DNA from: Streptomyces sp. ISL-100
GTDB taxonomy: Bacteria > Actinomycetota > Actinomycetes > Streptomycetales > Streptomycetaceae
NCBI RefSeq assembly: GCF_018614615.1
Contig: NZ_JAGGOK010000079.1
Coordinates: 1 to 41,164, forward strand
Reading direction: 5' to 3'
DNA length: 41,164 bases
The notes beneath the pieces are model-generated. The model made no database searches, was not told the origin of the DNA, and saw only the letters and a program-made list of their open reading frames with translations. The translations under genes were made by a program, and so were the position numbers. Positions 15,890 through 23,283 of the stretch are shown one piece after another; position 1 is the stretch's first letter, and each line of letters starts with the position of its first letter.

Positions 15890-17140
15890 TTAGCCCCGCT
15901 GGGCGGCGAACGGGCCGCCGGAGCCGAAGGCCAGGGCGGCGAAGCGTTCGCCGATGCGGCGGTGTGTGGCGGCGTCCGGGTGGAGCTGGTCCGGCAGCGG
16001 CAGTTCGGCGAAGTCCGCCTCGCCGTAGAGGTCGCGGCCGTCGAGGTAGTGCAGGTGCGGGTCGTCGGCTGACCGCTGCTTCACGAGGCGGGTCAGTTCG
16101 TCCCGGATAACGTTGAGGGTCAGCTTCCCGCCGGCCCGTTCGCTGGGGTCGCCCATGGCCAGGAACTGGAGTCGTCCCGCAGCGAGGTTGCTGAAGTCCG
16201 GGGCGCTCGGGCCGGGAGTGTCCTCGTGGATGGGGCACAGGATGGGCGAGACGACCAGGAGTGGAGTGGTGGGGTGGCCCTCGCGGATGGTGTCGAGGAA
16301 GCCGTGCACCGCGGGGCCGAAGGCGCGCAGGCGCATCAGGTCGGTGTTGACGAGGTTGATGCCGATCTTGACGCTGATCAGGTCCGCGGGGGTGTCGCGC
16401 AGAGCGCGGGCGGTGAACGGGTCGAGCAGGGCGCTGCCGCCGAGGCCCAGGTTGGTCAGTTCCACACCGCCGAGGGAGCCGGCCAGCGCGGGCCAGGTTG
16501 TGCTCGGGCTCGCGGCGTCGGAGCCATGGCTGATCGAACTGCCGTGGTGCAGCCACTTCTTGCGGCCCCCGTCCGGTAGGGGCTCGACGGGGGCGTCGGT
16601 GCGCAGGGCGACCAGCTCGGTGATCTCGTTGTACGGCAGCCAGATCTCGACGTCCTTGACACGGTCCGAGAGGCCGGAGAACCGTACCGTGCCGACCGGG
16701 CCGGGCCGGGTTTCCGCGGACCCGGTGGTCATGTCCACCATCAGGACGTTGCCACCGGTCACACTGGCCTGGCCGGCCGGCCGCCCGTCGACGAGCAGGT
16801 CGTACACGCCGTCGGGGCGGGGTGGGGCGCCCTGGTAGGCGTTCTTGGTGCGGAGCGCATCCAGTTCGACGGCGGTGGCCCGCGTGCGGAACACCAGCCG
16901 TACGCCGGAGGGCTGGGCCTCCGCCATGGCCAGCTGCCCGTCGGCGCACTGTGCACGAGCCCGGGCGGGCAGCCGGTGCGGTAGCACCCCGTGTTCGGTG
17001 TGCTCCAGATCCAGGGCGCCGCGCAGGAGGTCCGTGGTGATGGGCGTGGTGATCCAGTCCGTCGCCCGGGCGGCCCTGGGGGCGCCGGGGACGTCGTCGA
17101 GACGGTCGTTCATGGTTGCCATTCTGCCGGTCGGATGCAT
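15890..17140 (-). CDS. SGNH/GDSL-family hydrolase
   Basis: About 416 residues. The N-terminal half is a beta-rich domain, as in carbohydrate-esterase-like SGNH proteins. The catalytic half starts with WLHHGSSISHG (Ser in GSSISHG at 200-206, block I), NLGLGGSALLD (block II Gly), the GINLVN block (Asn) and DQLHPDAATH (Asp/His of block V). This makes an esterase or lipase-type hydrolase with an intact catalytic set; the substrate is unknown. No signal peptide is seen. The start is uncertain among ATG 17140, 17122 and 17113, none with a strong ribosome site; the longest is given. Confidence 0.85.
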   Translation of the reverse strand: MHPTGRMATMNDRLDDVPGAPRAARATDWITTPITTDLLRGALDLEHTEHGVLPHRLPARARAQCADGQLAMAEAQPSGVRLVFRTRATAVELDALRTKNAYQGAPPRPDGVYDLLVDGRPAGQASVTGGNVLMVDMTTGSAETRPGPVGTVRFSGLSDRVKDVEIWLPYNEITELVALRTDAPVEPLPDGGRKKWLHHGSSISHGSDAASPSTTWPALAGSLGGVELTNLGLGGSALLDPFTARALRDTPADLISVKIGINLVNTDLMRLRAFGPAVHGFLDTIREGHPTTPLLVVSPILCPIHEDTPGPSAPDFSNLAAGRLQFLAMGDPSERAGGKLTLNVIRDELTRLVKQRSADDPHLHYLDGRDLYGEADFAELPLPDQLHPDAATHRRIGERFAALAFGSGGPFAAQRG

Positions 17141-17239
17141 GGCCCACCCAATGATTTTCCGCCCATTCCCCTCGTGGAGACCGGCCCTTCACAACGCCCC
17201 GGCCGACCGGCGCAGTCGGCTATCAGCGTCGTACCGGCC

Positions 17240-17420
17240 ATGGATGCCCACTGCTCAAAAATGGCTCAGCTACAGGAGGAGGGCCGCACCGCCGCTGCCC
17301 AGGACGTCGCGCACATCTCGCCGTACCTGACGGAGTGCACATCCGCCGGTATGGCGAAGTACTGCGCCCACCAACTCGGCCTCCAGACCGAGGCGTACGC
17401 CCCGCAGGCCGCAGGGCGTA
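17240..17420 (+). pseudogene. Tn3-type transposase C-terminal relic
   Basis: The plus strand translates as MAQLQEEGRTAAAQDVAHIS, then PYLTE and, after some divergence, GLQTEAYAPQA. This matches the C-terminal block of actinomycete Tn3-family transposases (LxxEGxxVxxxDLAHISPYLTEHIxRFGxY). The usual HI-RFG is replaced and there is no upstream transposase, so it is a scrap in the 320-bp gap 17141-17461. No terminal repeats were identified. Confidence 0.6.
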
Positions 17421-17461
17421 CGCAGCCAGTCCCCCGCCGCCATGGCGAGGCGGGCGTACGT

Positions 17462-18325
17462 TCACACATCACGCCGCCGCACGGCGAGCACGGTGAGCAC
17501 TGTCGCGGCGAGCGGCCAGAGCGCGAAGGCCGTCCACGATTCGGCCACCGTGGGCAGGGCGGAGCCGGTACGGGACTGAAGTTGGGACAGGCAGGTGCGC
17601 CACGCGTAGTAGGGGAACATGCCGTACAGGTCGTTCGCCCACTGGTGAACGCTCGGTTTGAAGAAGCCCGGCAGGACGACGAGGACGGCACAGGCCGTGA
17701 CGACGGTGGTGGCGGTGTGCCGCAGGAGCGCTCCGATGCCCATGCCGACCAGGGCCGCCACCGGCGCGAGCAGCGCGTTCGCCACGAGCACGCGTGGGAC
17801 TCCGGGATCGCCCATCGAGAGGCCGATGCCGCGGCCGGACAGGATGGCCTGGCTCACGCTGAACGTACCCACCGAGACGACCACGCCGACGGTGAGCATG
17901 ACGCCCGCGACGACCACTGCCTTGGCCACCACCACCCGTTGGCGGGCCGGTACCGCGGTCAACGTGGTGCGGATCAGGCCGGAGGCGTACTCGCCGACGA
18001 TCGTCAGGGCCCCGACGCTGCCCGCACCGATCATGAGGAGGGCCACGCCGACACCGCTGAGCGCCTCGGTCATCGGGTCGTAGTGGAACTTCTCCTGCGG
18101 TCCGAAGTCCGGCCAGTTGCCGTACGTGTCGAGGCTGCTCTGCGCGGCGAGCCCGATCAGGACCAGGACGCCGAGCCCGAGCACCCAGTAGGTCGAGCGG
18201 AGCGACCACAGCTTGATCCACTCGGCGGCGATGAGGTCGCTCATACGGATGCGCGGTTCCACCGGCGGCACGGACCGGGCGGTCGTGGCCGGCCGGGGCG
18301 TTGTCAGCGGGGCCGCCCCGGTCAT
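17462..18325 (-). CDS. ABC-2 type transporter permease
   Basis: A 287-residue integral membrane protein with about six hydrophobic segments. A cytoplasmic N-terminal arm contains DLIAAEWIKLWSLRSTYW at about 30-47, the usual interfacial helix of ABC-2 permeases. A GEYASGLIRTTL motif near 112-123 is characteristic of this actinomycete group. The ATG at 18325 overlaps the ATPase stop as ATGA, so ATPase and permease are coupled. Together they form an exporter of unknown substrate in the cytoplasmic membrane, probably controlled by the divergent two-component system. Confidence 0.9.
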   Translation of the reverse strand: MTGAAPLTTPRPATTARSVPPVEPRIRMSDLIAAEWIKLWSLRSTYWVLGLGVLVLIGLAAQSSLDTYGNWPDFGPQEKFHYDPMTEALSGVGVALLMIGAGSVGALTIVGEYASGLIRTTLTAVPARQRVVVAKAVVVAGVMLTVGVVVSVGTFSVSQAILSGRGIGLSMGDPGVPRVLVANALLAPVAALVGMGIGALLRHTATTVVTACAVLVVLPGFFKPSVHQWANDLYGMFPYYAWRTCLSQLQSRTGSALPTVAESWTAFALWPLAATVLTVLAVRRRDV

Positions 18326-19233
18326 CGGCGATCACCCGCGAGGTAGTCGGCGCGGTCGGCGGTCAGTTCCATGAACGCTTCCTCCAGCGAGGCGCTGCGC
18401 GAGGCGAGTTCACGCAGCAGGATCCGGTGTTCGAAGGCCAGCTCGCCGATGCGGGCCGCGGTCAGCCCCGTTACCGTGAGCGACTCGGCTCCGTCCGTTC
18501 GTACGCCCGCACCCTCGGGGGTCAGGACGCCCGCGAGCCGGGTGGGGTCGGGCGTGCGCACGGTGACGCGGGTACGGGTGCCGCGCGCGGCGAACGCGGT
18601 GACGGTCTCTTCCGCGATCAGCTCGCCGCGGCCGATGACGACGAGATGGTCGGCGGTGTTCTCCATCTCACTCATCAGATGGCTCGATACGAGCACCGTG
18701 CGCCCCTCGGCGGCCAGCCGCTTGAAGAGGTCGCGCACCCACCGCACGCCCTCCGGGTCAAGGCCGTTGACCGGCTCGTCGAAGAGCAGCACGGGCGGAT
18801 CGCCAAGGAGGGCGGTCGCGATGCCCAGCCGCTGCCGCATCCCCAGGGAGAACCCGCCGACGCGGCGGCGCGCAGCGGCGGCCAGACCCACCTCCTCCAG
18901 GACTTCCCGCACCCGGCGGCGGGGCAGACCGTTGCTGCGGGCCAGCGCAGACAGATGGGCGGCGGCGCTTCGGCCGGGGTGGACATCCCCGGCGTCCAGC
19001 AGCGCACCGACGTGGTGCAGTCCGGCCTGCCGGTGGGCGAACGGGCTCCCGTCGATGGTGGCGGTTCCGGCGGTGGGCCGGTTCAGCCCGAGGATCATGC
19101 GCAGGGTGGTGCTCTTGCCGGCGCCGTTCGGTCCGAGGAACCCGGTGACGTTCCCGGGCCGTACCGTGAAAGTCAGCTCGTTGACGGCGAGAACGTCGCC
19201 GAAGCGTTTGCTCAGTCCATTGACTTCGATCAT
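18322..19233 (-). CDS. ABC transporter ATP-binding protein
   Basis: A 303-residue ABC ATPase. Walker A is GPNGAGKST at 34-42, the signature is the FSLGMRQR variant, Walker B is VLLFDEP, the D-loop NGLDPEG follows, and the H-switch is VLVSSHLMSE. The C-terminal 80 residues form the extension seen in DrrA/natA-like drug exporters. ATG 19233 is chosen because upstream residues are not family-like; its ribosome site is weak. It is the first gene of the leftward pair and diverges from the histidine kinase with a 133-bp shared regulatory gap. Confidence 0.93.
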   Translation of the reverse strand: MIEVNGLSKRFGDVLAVNELTFTVRPGNVTGFLGPNGAGKSTTLRMILGLNRPTAGTATIDGSPFAHRQAGLHHVGALLDAGDVHPGRSAAAHLSALARSNGLPRRRVREVLEEVGLAAAARRRVGGFSLGMRQRLGIATALLGDPPVLLFDEPVNGLDPEGVRWVRDLFKRLAAEGRTVLVSSHLMSEMENTADHLVVIGRGELIAEETVTAFAARGTRTRVTVRTPDPTRLAGVLTPEGAGVRTDGAESLTVTGLTAARIGELAFEHRILLRELASRSASLEEAFMELTADRADYLAGDRR

Positions 19234-19304
19234 GCGGTCCACGTTGCCGCCGGCCAGGCCCGTGCCACATCGGTCCACGGGCAGGAATCGAAGGTGCCGC
19301 ATCT

Positions 19305-19328
19305 GCCTGAAGGCATACGCCTGCAGGC
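19305..19328. promoter_or_regulatory. Tandem GCCTGMAGGC palindromes
   Basis: GCCTGAAGGC (19305-19314) and GCCTGCAGGC (19319-19328), both GCCT-N2-AGGC, lie 14 bp apart centre to centre. They are in the divergent gap between the ABC ATPase and the histidine kinase. They are a plausible site for the NarL-type response regulator encoded next door, controlling the exporter and its own operon. This is inference. Confidence 0.5.
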
Positions 19329-19366
19329 TGATGCCGGGGCATGGGTGGCAACCTACGATCGCAAGC

Positions 19367-20602
19367 GTGCCCGACATCACGCCCCACCGGCCTCCCGCTC
19401 CACGGCTTCAGCGACTGCTGATCTGTTTCGGCGTGGCTGCGCTGGGTCTGGCGCTGTACGCCACGATGGCGGGCGGCCCGGTACCGGGCAGTGGGCAGGA
19501 GAGCCAGGGCGCCGCCCTCGCCGCGGTGGCGTTCGCGATGGCCGCGCCGCTCGGGTGGGTACGGCGACAGCCGTGGCCGGTCCTGGCGGTTCTCCTGGCT
19601 GAGGCGGCCGGCGCGGCGGCTCTGGGGCTGCGGGCCGAGCAGTTCTGGCCCCTCTTTCCAGCCGGGCACCTCCTGGTCGGCCTGCTCGCGGCCACGCGCG
19701 CGCCCCGTGCCGGTCTCGCCGCGGCAGTCGTCACGCTCGCCGTCCAGGAGACAGTCCTGCAGCTGGACCTCTTCAGGGACGGCGGCTGGGCCCGCGTACT
19801 GGCTCCGGGTTATCTCGGCCTGACGACCTGCCTCGCCCTCGCGGTCCTCTTCGCCTGGTTGACAGGCACATCTGTCCGCCAACGGCGCGAGTACGGCGAG
19901 GCGTTGCGCGACCAAGCCTCCGCCCAGGCCGTTACGGCCGAGCGGCTGCGCATCGCGCGCGAACTGCACGACATGGTCGCCCACAGCATCGGCGTCATCG
20001 CGATCCAGGCCGGCGCCGGCAGCCGGGTCATCGGCAGCGCGCCCGAGCAGGCGCGGAGCTCGCTGCAAGCAATCGAGGCCACCAGCCGGGAGACCCTGCG
20101 GGGACTGCGGCACATGCTCGATCTACTCCGCCAGACGGATCCGGAGCGGGAGCCGTCCCCGGAACCGGCCCCGTTCGCGGGGCTCACAAACCTCGACCGG
20201 CTGGTCTCGACGACGGCGGACGCCGGAGTCGAGGTGGAGGTACGGCGCCGGGGGGAGCAGCGCCCGCTGCCCACCGCCGTCGACCAGTCCGCCTTCCGCA
20301 TCATCCAGGAGTCGGTGACCAACGTGGTACGGCACGCGGCCACCCAGCACTGCCGGGCGACAATCGACTACCGGCCCCGCGAACTTCTGGTCGAGGTCGT
20401 CGACAACGGGCCCGGCCGCACAGCCACCGCCAACTCCGGCTACGGCATCCGCGGCATGCGCGAGCGGGTCGCGCTCCTCGGCGGCAGCTTCACCGCCGGG
20501 CCACGGCCCGAAGGCGGCTTCCTGGTCGCGGCACGCCTGCCCCTGCCCCCCGCCGCGGCGGCCCCGACGACTTCGACAACTGCGACGGCCGAGGCCCCAT
20601 GA
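19367..20602 (+). CDS. Sensor histidine kinase (NarL/DesK type)
   Basis: A 411-residue sensor. Hydrophobic segments span about residues 14-170 (five or six helices, no large extracellular loop). The HisKA_3 dimerisation domain carries RIARELHDMVAHS with phospho-acceptor His201. The HATPase_c domain has the N box IIQESVTNVVRHA, the G1 box VVDNGPGR and GIRGMRERV. A Pro/Thr/Ala-rich tail follows. The GTG at 19367 is the only start that keeps the first membrane segment near the N-terminus. Its stop overlaps the regulator start (ATGA). Adjacent to an ABC-2 exporter, it probably senses membrane or antibiotic stress. Confidence 0.92.
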   Translation: MPDITPHRPPAPRLQRLLICFGVAALGLALYATMAGGPVPGSGQESQGAALAAVAFAMAAPLGWVRRQPWPVLAVLLAEAAGAAALGLRAEQFWPLFPAGHLLVGLLAATRAPRAGLAAAVVTLAVQETVLQLDLFRDGGWARVLAPGYLGLTTCLALAVLFAWLTGTSVRQRREYGEALRDQASAQAVTAERLRIARELHDMVAHSIGVIAIQAGAGSRVIGSAPEQARSSLQAIEATSRETLRGLRHMLDLLRQTDPEREPSPEPAPFAGLTNLDRLVSTTADAGVEVEVRRRGEQRPLPTAVDQSAFRIIQESVTNVVRHAATQHCRATIDYRPRELLVEVVDNGPGRTATANSGYGIRGMRERVALLGGSFTAGPRPEGGFLVAARLPLPPAAAAPTTSTTATAEAP

Positions 20603-21255
20603 CGATCCGCGTCGTACTCGCCGACGACCAGGCGCTGGTGCGCGCCGGGCTGCGCATGGTCATTGACCACAGCCCGGACATCGACGTCGTCGGCGAGGCC
20701 GAGACCGGCACCCAGGCGGTCGGTCTGGCCAGGGAACTGCGCCCCGACGTCGTCGTCATGGACATCCGCATGCCCGGCATGGACGGCATCGAGGCAACCC
20801 AGATGATCACAGCCGATTCCCCGGGAACCCGTGTCGTCATCCTCACCACCTTTGACAGCGACACCAACATCTACGCCTCGCTGCGCGCCGGTGCGAGCGG
20901 CTTCCTCGTCAAGGACATGGCCCTGGAGGACATCCTCACAGCCATCCACGTAGTCGCGGCGGGCGACGCCCTGATCGCGCCTAACGTCACCCGCCGCCTC
21001 ATCGCGGAGTTCGCCGGCCGCCCCGAACCTGCCCCACCGCCGGCGGAGCTCGCCGGTGTCACCGCGCGGGAACGCGAGGTACTGACCCTCGTGGGGCGGG
21101 GCATGTCCAATGGCGAGCTCGCGGCTCACCTCCACATCAGCCCGGGTACCGCCAAGACTCACGTTGCAAGCCTGCTCTCCAAGCTCGGCGTCCGCGACCG
21201 GGTCAAACTCGTCATCATCGCCTACGAGGTGGGACTGGTGTCGCCGTCCCGATGA
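20599..21255 (+). CDS. NarL/FixJ-type response regulator
   Basis: A 218-residue regulator. The receiver domain has acidic pocket Asp9/Asp10, phospho-acceptor Asp55 in VVVMDIRMPGMDG, the conserved Thr in VVILTTFD and Lys in GFLVKD. The C-terminal LuxR-type helix-turn-helix has LTAREREVL-like VTAREREVLTLVGRGMSNGE and GTAKTHVASLLSKLGVRDRV. It is translationally coupled to the kinase. The likely targets are the divergent exporter and itself, through the palindromes at 19305-19328. Confidence 0.95.
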   Translation: MTIRVVLADDQALVRAGLRMVIDHSPDIDVVGEAETGTQAVGLARELRPDVVVMDIRMPGMDGIEATQMITADSPGTRVVILTTFDSDTNIYASLRAGASGFLVKDMALEDILTAIHVVAAGDALIAPNVTRRLIAEFAGRPEPAPPPAELAGVTAREREVLTLVGRGMSNGELAAHLHISPGTAKTHVASLLSKLGVRDRVKLVIIAYEVGLVSPSR

Positions 21256-21279
21256 CGGACGGTCCCGGCAGACGGGCCA

Positions 21280-21477
21280 TTGGCGTGCGACGACGGCGGG
21301 CGGGGGTACCGGGCCCTCCTGTCCTGTACGACGCGACAACGTCGAGCGGCGCCCTGCCCCAGGTGTGCGGCTGAGCCCGGCTCACCGTGCCGCTCGCGCG
21401 GCGGTGCCTGCACCGGAATGCACTGTCGGACCACCTCTGACGGTGCCCCCGACGCCCCGGCGGCTGAATCGAGTTGA
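21280..21477 (+). pseudogene. Zinc-finger protein fragment
   Basis: A 65-codon frame contains GRGYRALLSC, then CPRCAAEPGSPCRSRGGACT. The CxxC-x7-C pattern with GSPCRSRGG matches a small zinc-ribbon found at the end of many Streptomyces mobile-element and recombinase-associated proteins. There the sequence continues with a tyrosine-histidine (YHT-type) ligand region; here GACTGMHCRTT departs from it. No good ribosome site is visible, so it is likely a relic. Confidence 0.4.
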
Positions 21478-21525
21478 CGTAGGCGGCACCCAGCAACAGC
21501 ACGGCGTACCAAGTACCCTGGCAAC

Positions 21526-22542
21526 GTGACGATGCACAGGACCGTCGACGTGAGTGTTGACGCGATGATTGAGGACCTCAGGACGCTCGTCGAAATCGAG
21601 TCTCCATCGCGCGATCTCGACGCTTTGACGGCCTCGGCCAAAGCTGTCGCCGCTGTCATCGAGAGCCGCCTTGGCGGGCAGGCCCTCCTCATCGAGAGCG
21701 AAGCCGGGCCGCACGTCCACTGGTCAGCTGGTGGCGACCCCAAAGTACTGATCCTCGGTCACCATGACACGGTGTTTCCGCTCGGGACCCTTGAACGCCG
21801 TCCGTTCATGGTCGAGGACGGGCATGCGACCGGCCCCGGGGTCTTCGACATGCTTGGCGGTTTCGTACAGGGCGTTCATGGCCTGGCGACGCTCGATGAC
21901 CTGTCAGGTGTCGAGATCCTGATGAATGCCGACGAAGAGGTCGGCTCCCGCTCCTCTCGAGCTCTCATCGAAGAACGAGCCATTGCTTGCGGCGCCGTAC
22001 TTGTGCTCGAGGGCGCCGCGGACGGCGGAGCCCTGAAGACCGGCCGTAAAGGCTGCGGCACGTTCCAAGTATCCGTCGCGGCGCTCGGTCGACCCGACAT
22101 CGGCACGACTGTTACCCCGACCGTCGCGTCGGCAGGATCCATGGGCAAGGTTGTTCCCGCAGAAGCGACCGTCATCGTGGACGTCCGGGTCGAGTCGGCC
22201 GGCGAAAGGGAACGAGTTGAATCTGCGTTCGCAGCACTGGCTCCCCATCTCGATGAGGCGGAGATCTCGGTTCAGGGAGCCATCAGCCGGCCTCCGATGC
22301 CCGAGTCGGCGTCCGCCGAGCTCTTCGCGGTGGCCAAGCAGTTGCTTCCTGGCCTGGAAGGCAAGTCAGTCGGCGGCGGAAGCGACGGCAACTTCACGGC
22401 CGCACTAGGAGTTCCAACACTCGATGGCCTTGGAGCAGTCGGGGGCGGCGCCCACGCCGACCACGAGTACGTGGTGATCGAAGCGATGGCCGAGCGGGCG
22501 AACCTTGTCGCTGGATTGGTGAAAGCGATTCAGAACAGATAG
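21526..22542 (+). CDS. M20-family metallopeptidase with lid-domain deletion
   Basis: A glutamate-carboxypeptidase-like M20 protein, 338 residues against about 370-380 normally. Metal and catalytic motifs are present: GHHDTVFP (79-86), GPGVFDM with bridging Asp108, NADEEVGS (134-141), a Glu near 162, and the C-terminal GGGAHADHEYV His. Between FQVSVA (180-185) and ALGRPDIGTT about 30 residues are missing. These normally contain HAG...P..G.NA, the lid/dimer segment with a substrate-binding His. The following GxxxNVVP motif is also changed to GSMGKVVP. The enzyme is probably impaired. The start is GTG 21526 or ATG 21532. Confidence 0.85.
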   Translation: MTMHRTVDVSVDAMIEDLRTLVEIESPSRDLDALTASAKAVAAVIESRLGGQALLIESEAGPHVHWSAGGDPKVLILGHHDTVFPLGTLERRPFMVEDGHATGPGVFDMLGGFVQGVHGLATLDDLSGVEILMNADEEVGSRSSRALIEERAIACGAVLVLEGAADGGALKTGRKGCGTFQVSVAALGRPDIGTTVTPTVASAGSMGKVVPAEATVIVDVRVESAGERERVESAFAALAPHLDEAEISVQGAISRPPMPESASAELFAVAKQLLPGLEGKSVGGGSDGNFTAALGVPTLDGLGAVGGGAHADHEYVVIEAMAERANLVAGLVKAIQNR

Positions 22543-22695
22543 GAGACCGGGAGCATGCGCGACCTTTGAGCGATCACGGGGAGGCCGCGACCGGTGATCA
22601 CCGGGATTCGCACCACCGTTACGGCTGCGAGGGCAGCCCTCTTCGCCTCATCGGCGACAATGCGGGGCCGCTGATCGCCTCACTCAGGAGTCTCC

Positions 22696-23133
22696 GTGTC
22701 GTCCAGGAACTCGGACATCGACTTCACGTTCAGGCACGAGGTCCCGGTCCGGGCCACCGTCGATGCCCTGGCCGCCGCAGGGTGGTCGCTGGAGGAGCCT
22801 CTTGGCCTCTCGTACGTGGTGAACGACAACGACTTGTATGACTGGCAGTCCACCACAGGCGATCGTACCGAAGAGGTCCTGACTCTCCTGGACGCGCCCG
22901 AGAACGCGGAGTACCACGTCGCCGTCTGCATCTACCACGCCCAAGCGGACACCGGCGGTCAGCTCCTTTTCTTCCCGCGCCGCACAGCCTGCAGTTTCAT
23001 GCCGACCATCAACCGGCGCAACCTGCCCGGCTCGCGTCTCTTCACCGACGTGGCCTGGTACCTTCACGCGCTGGTGCCGCCCCTGCTGGCCGTTGGGCTG
23101 GATGGCTACGAAGCACGGGACATCGGCTTTTGA
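22696..23133 (+). CDS. Hypothetical protein, 145 aa
   Basis: The family is not recognised. The protein begins SSRNSDIDFTFRHEVPVRAT. It has a Trp/Asp-rich centre (GLSYVVNDNDLYDWQSTTGD at about 37-56), beta strands YHVAVCIYHA and GQLLFFPRR, and a C-terminal helix LFTDVAWYLHALVPPLLAVG. The compact mixed alpha/beta form with acidic surface resembles immunity-type proteins, without a specific match. The GTG at 22696 is preceded by AGGAG at good spacing. It stands alone, converging on the five-gene operon. Confidence 0.7.
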   Translation: MSSRNSDIDFTFRHEVPVRATVDALAAAGWSLEEPLGLSYVVNDNDLYDWQSTTGDRTEEVLTLLDAPENAEYHVAVCIYHAQADTGGQLLFFPRRTACSFMPTINRRNLPGSRLFTDVAWYLHALVPPLLAVGLDGYEARDIGF

Positions 23134-23185
23134 AGCGCGGGGGTCGGATACGCGCGGGCTTGCGGAACTAGTGGTGCTCACGCGG

Positions 23186-23232
23186 GAACTCGCTCGCAGA
23201 TCGCTGTTCTGCCGCGAACCACGAGCGAGTTC
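23186..23232. terminator. Convergent-gene hairpin
   Basis: Perfect 11-bp arms GAACTCGCTCG and CGAGCGAGTTC with a 25-nt loop. It lies between the stops of two converging genes and is probably a bidirectional terminator, although the loop is long for one. Confidence 0.45.
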
Positions 23233-23283
23233 GAGCGAGATCAGATGTCACCGGGTGCTGTGGGGGCTTTCACCCCGCCGAAG

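Noticed and set aside
15890..17192. Alternative long minus frames over the SGNH hydrolase
   Set aside because: Arg/Pro-rich shadow frames; only the frame with the GSSISHG and DQLHPDAATH blocks is real.
18371..19366. A long N-terminal extension of the histidine kinase
   Set aside because: The extension is antisense to the ABC ATPase, and kinase features begin only after GTG 19367.
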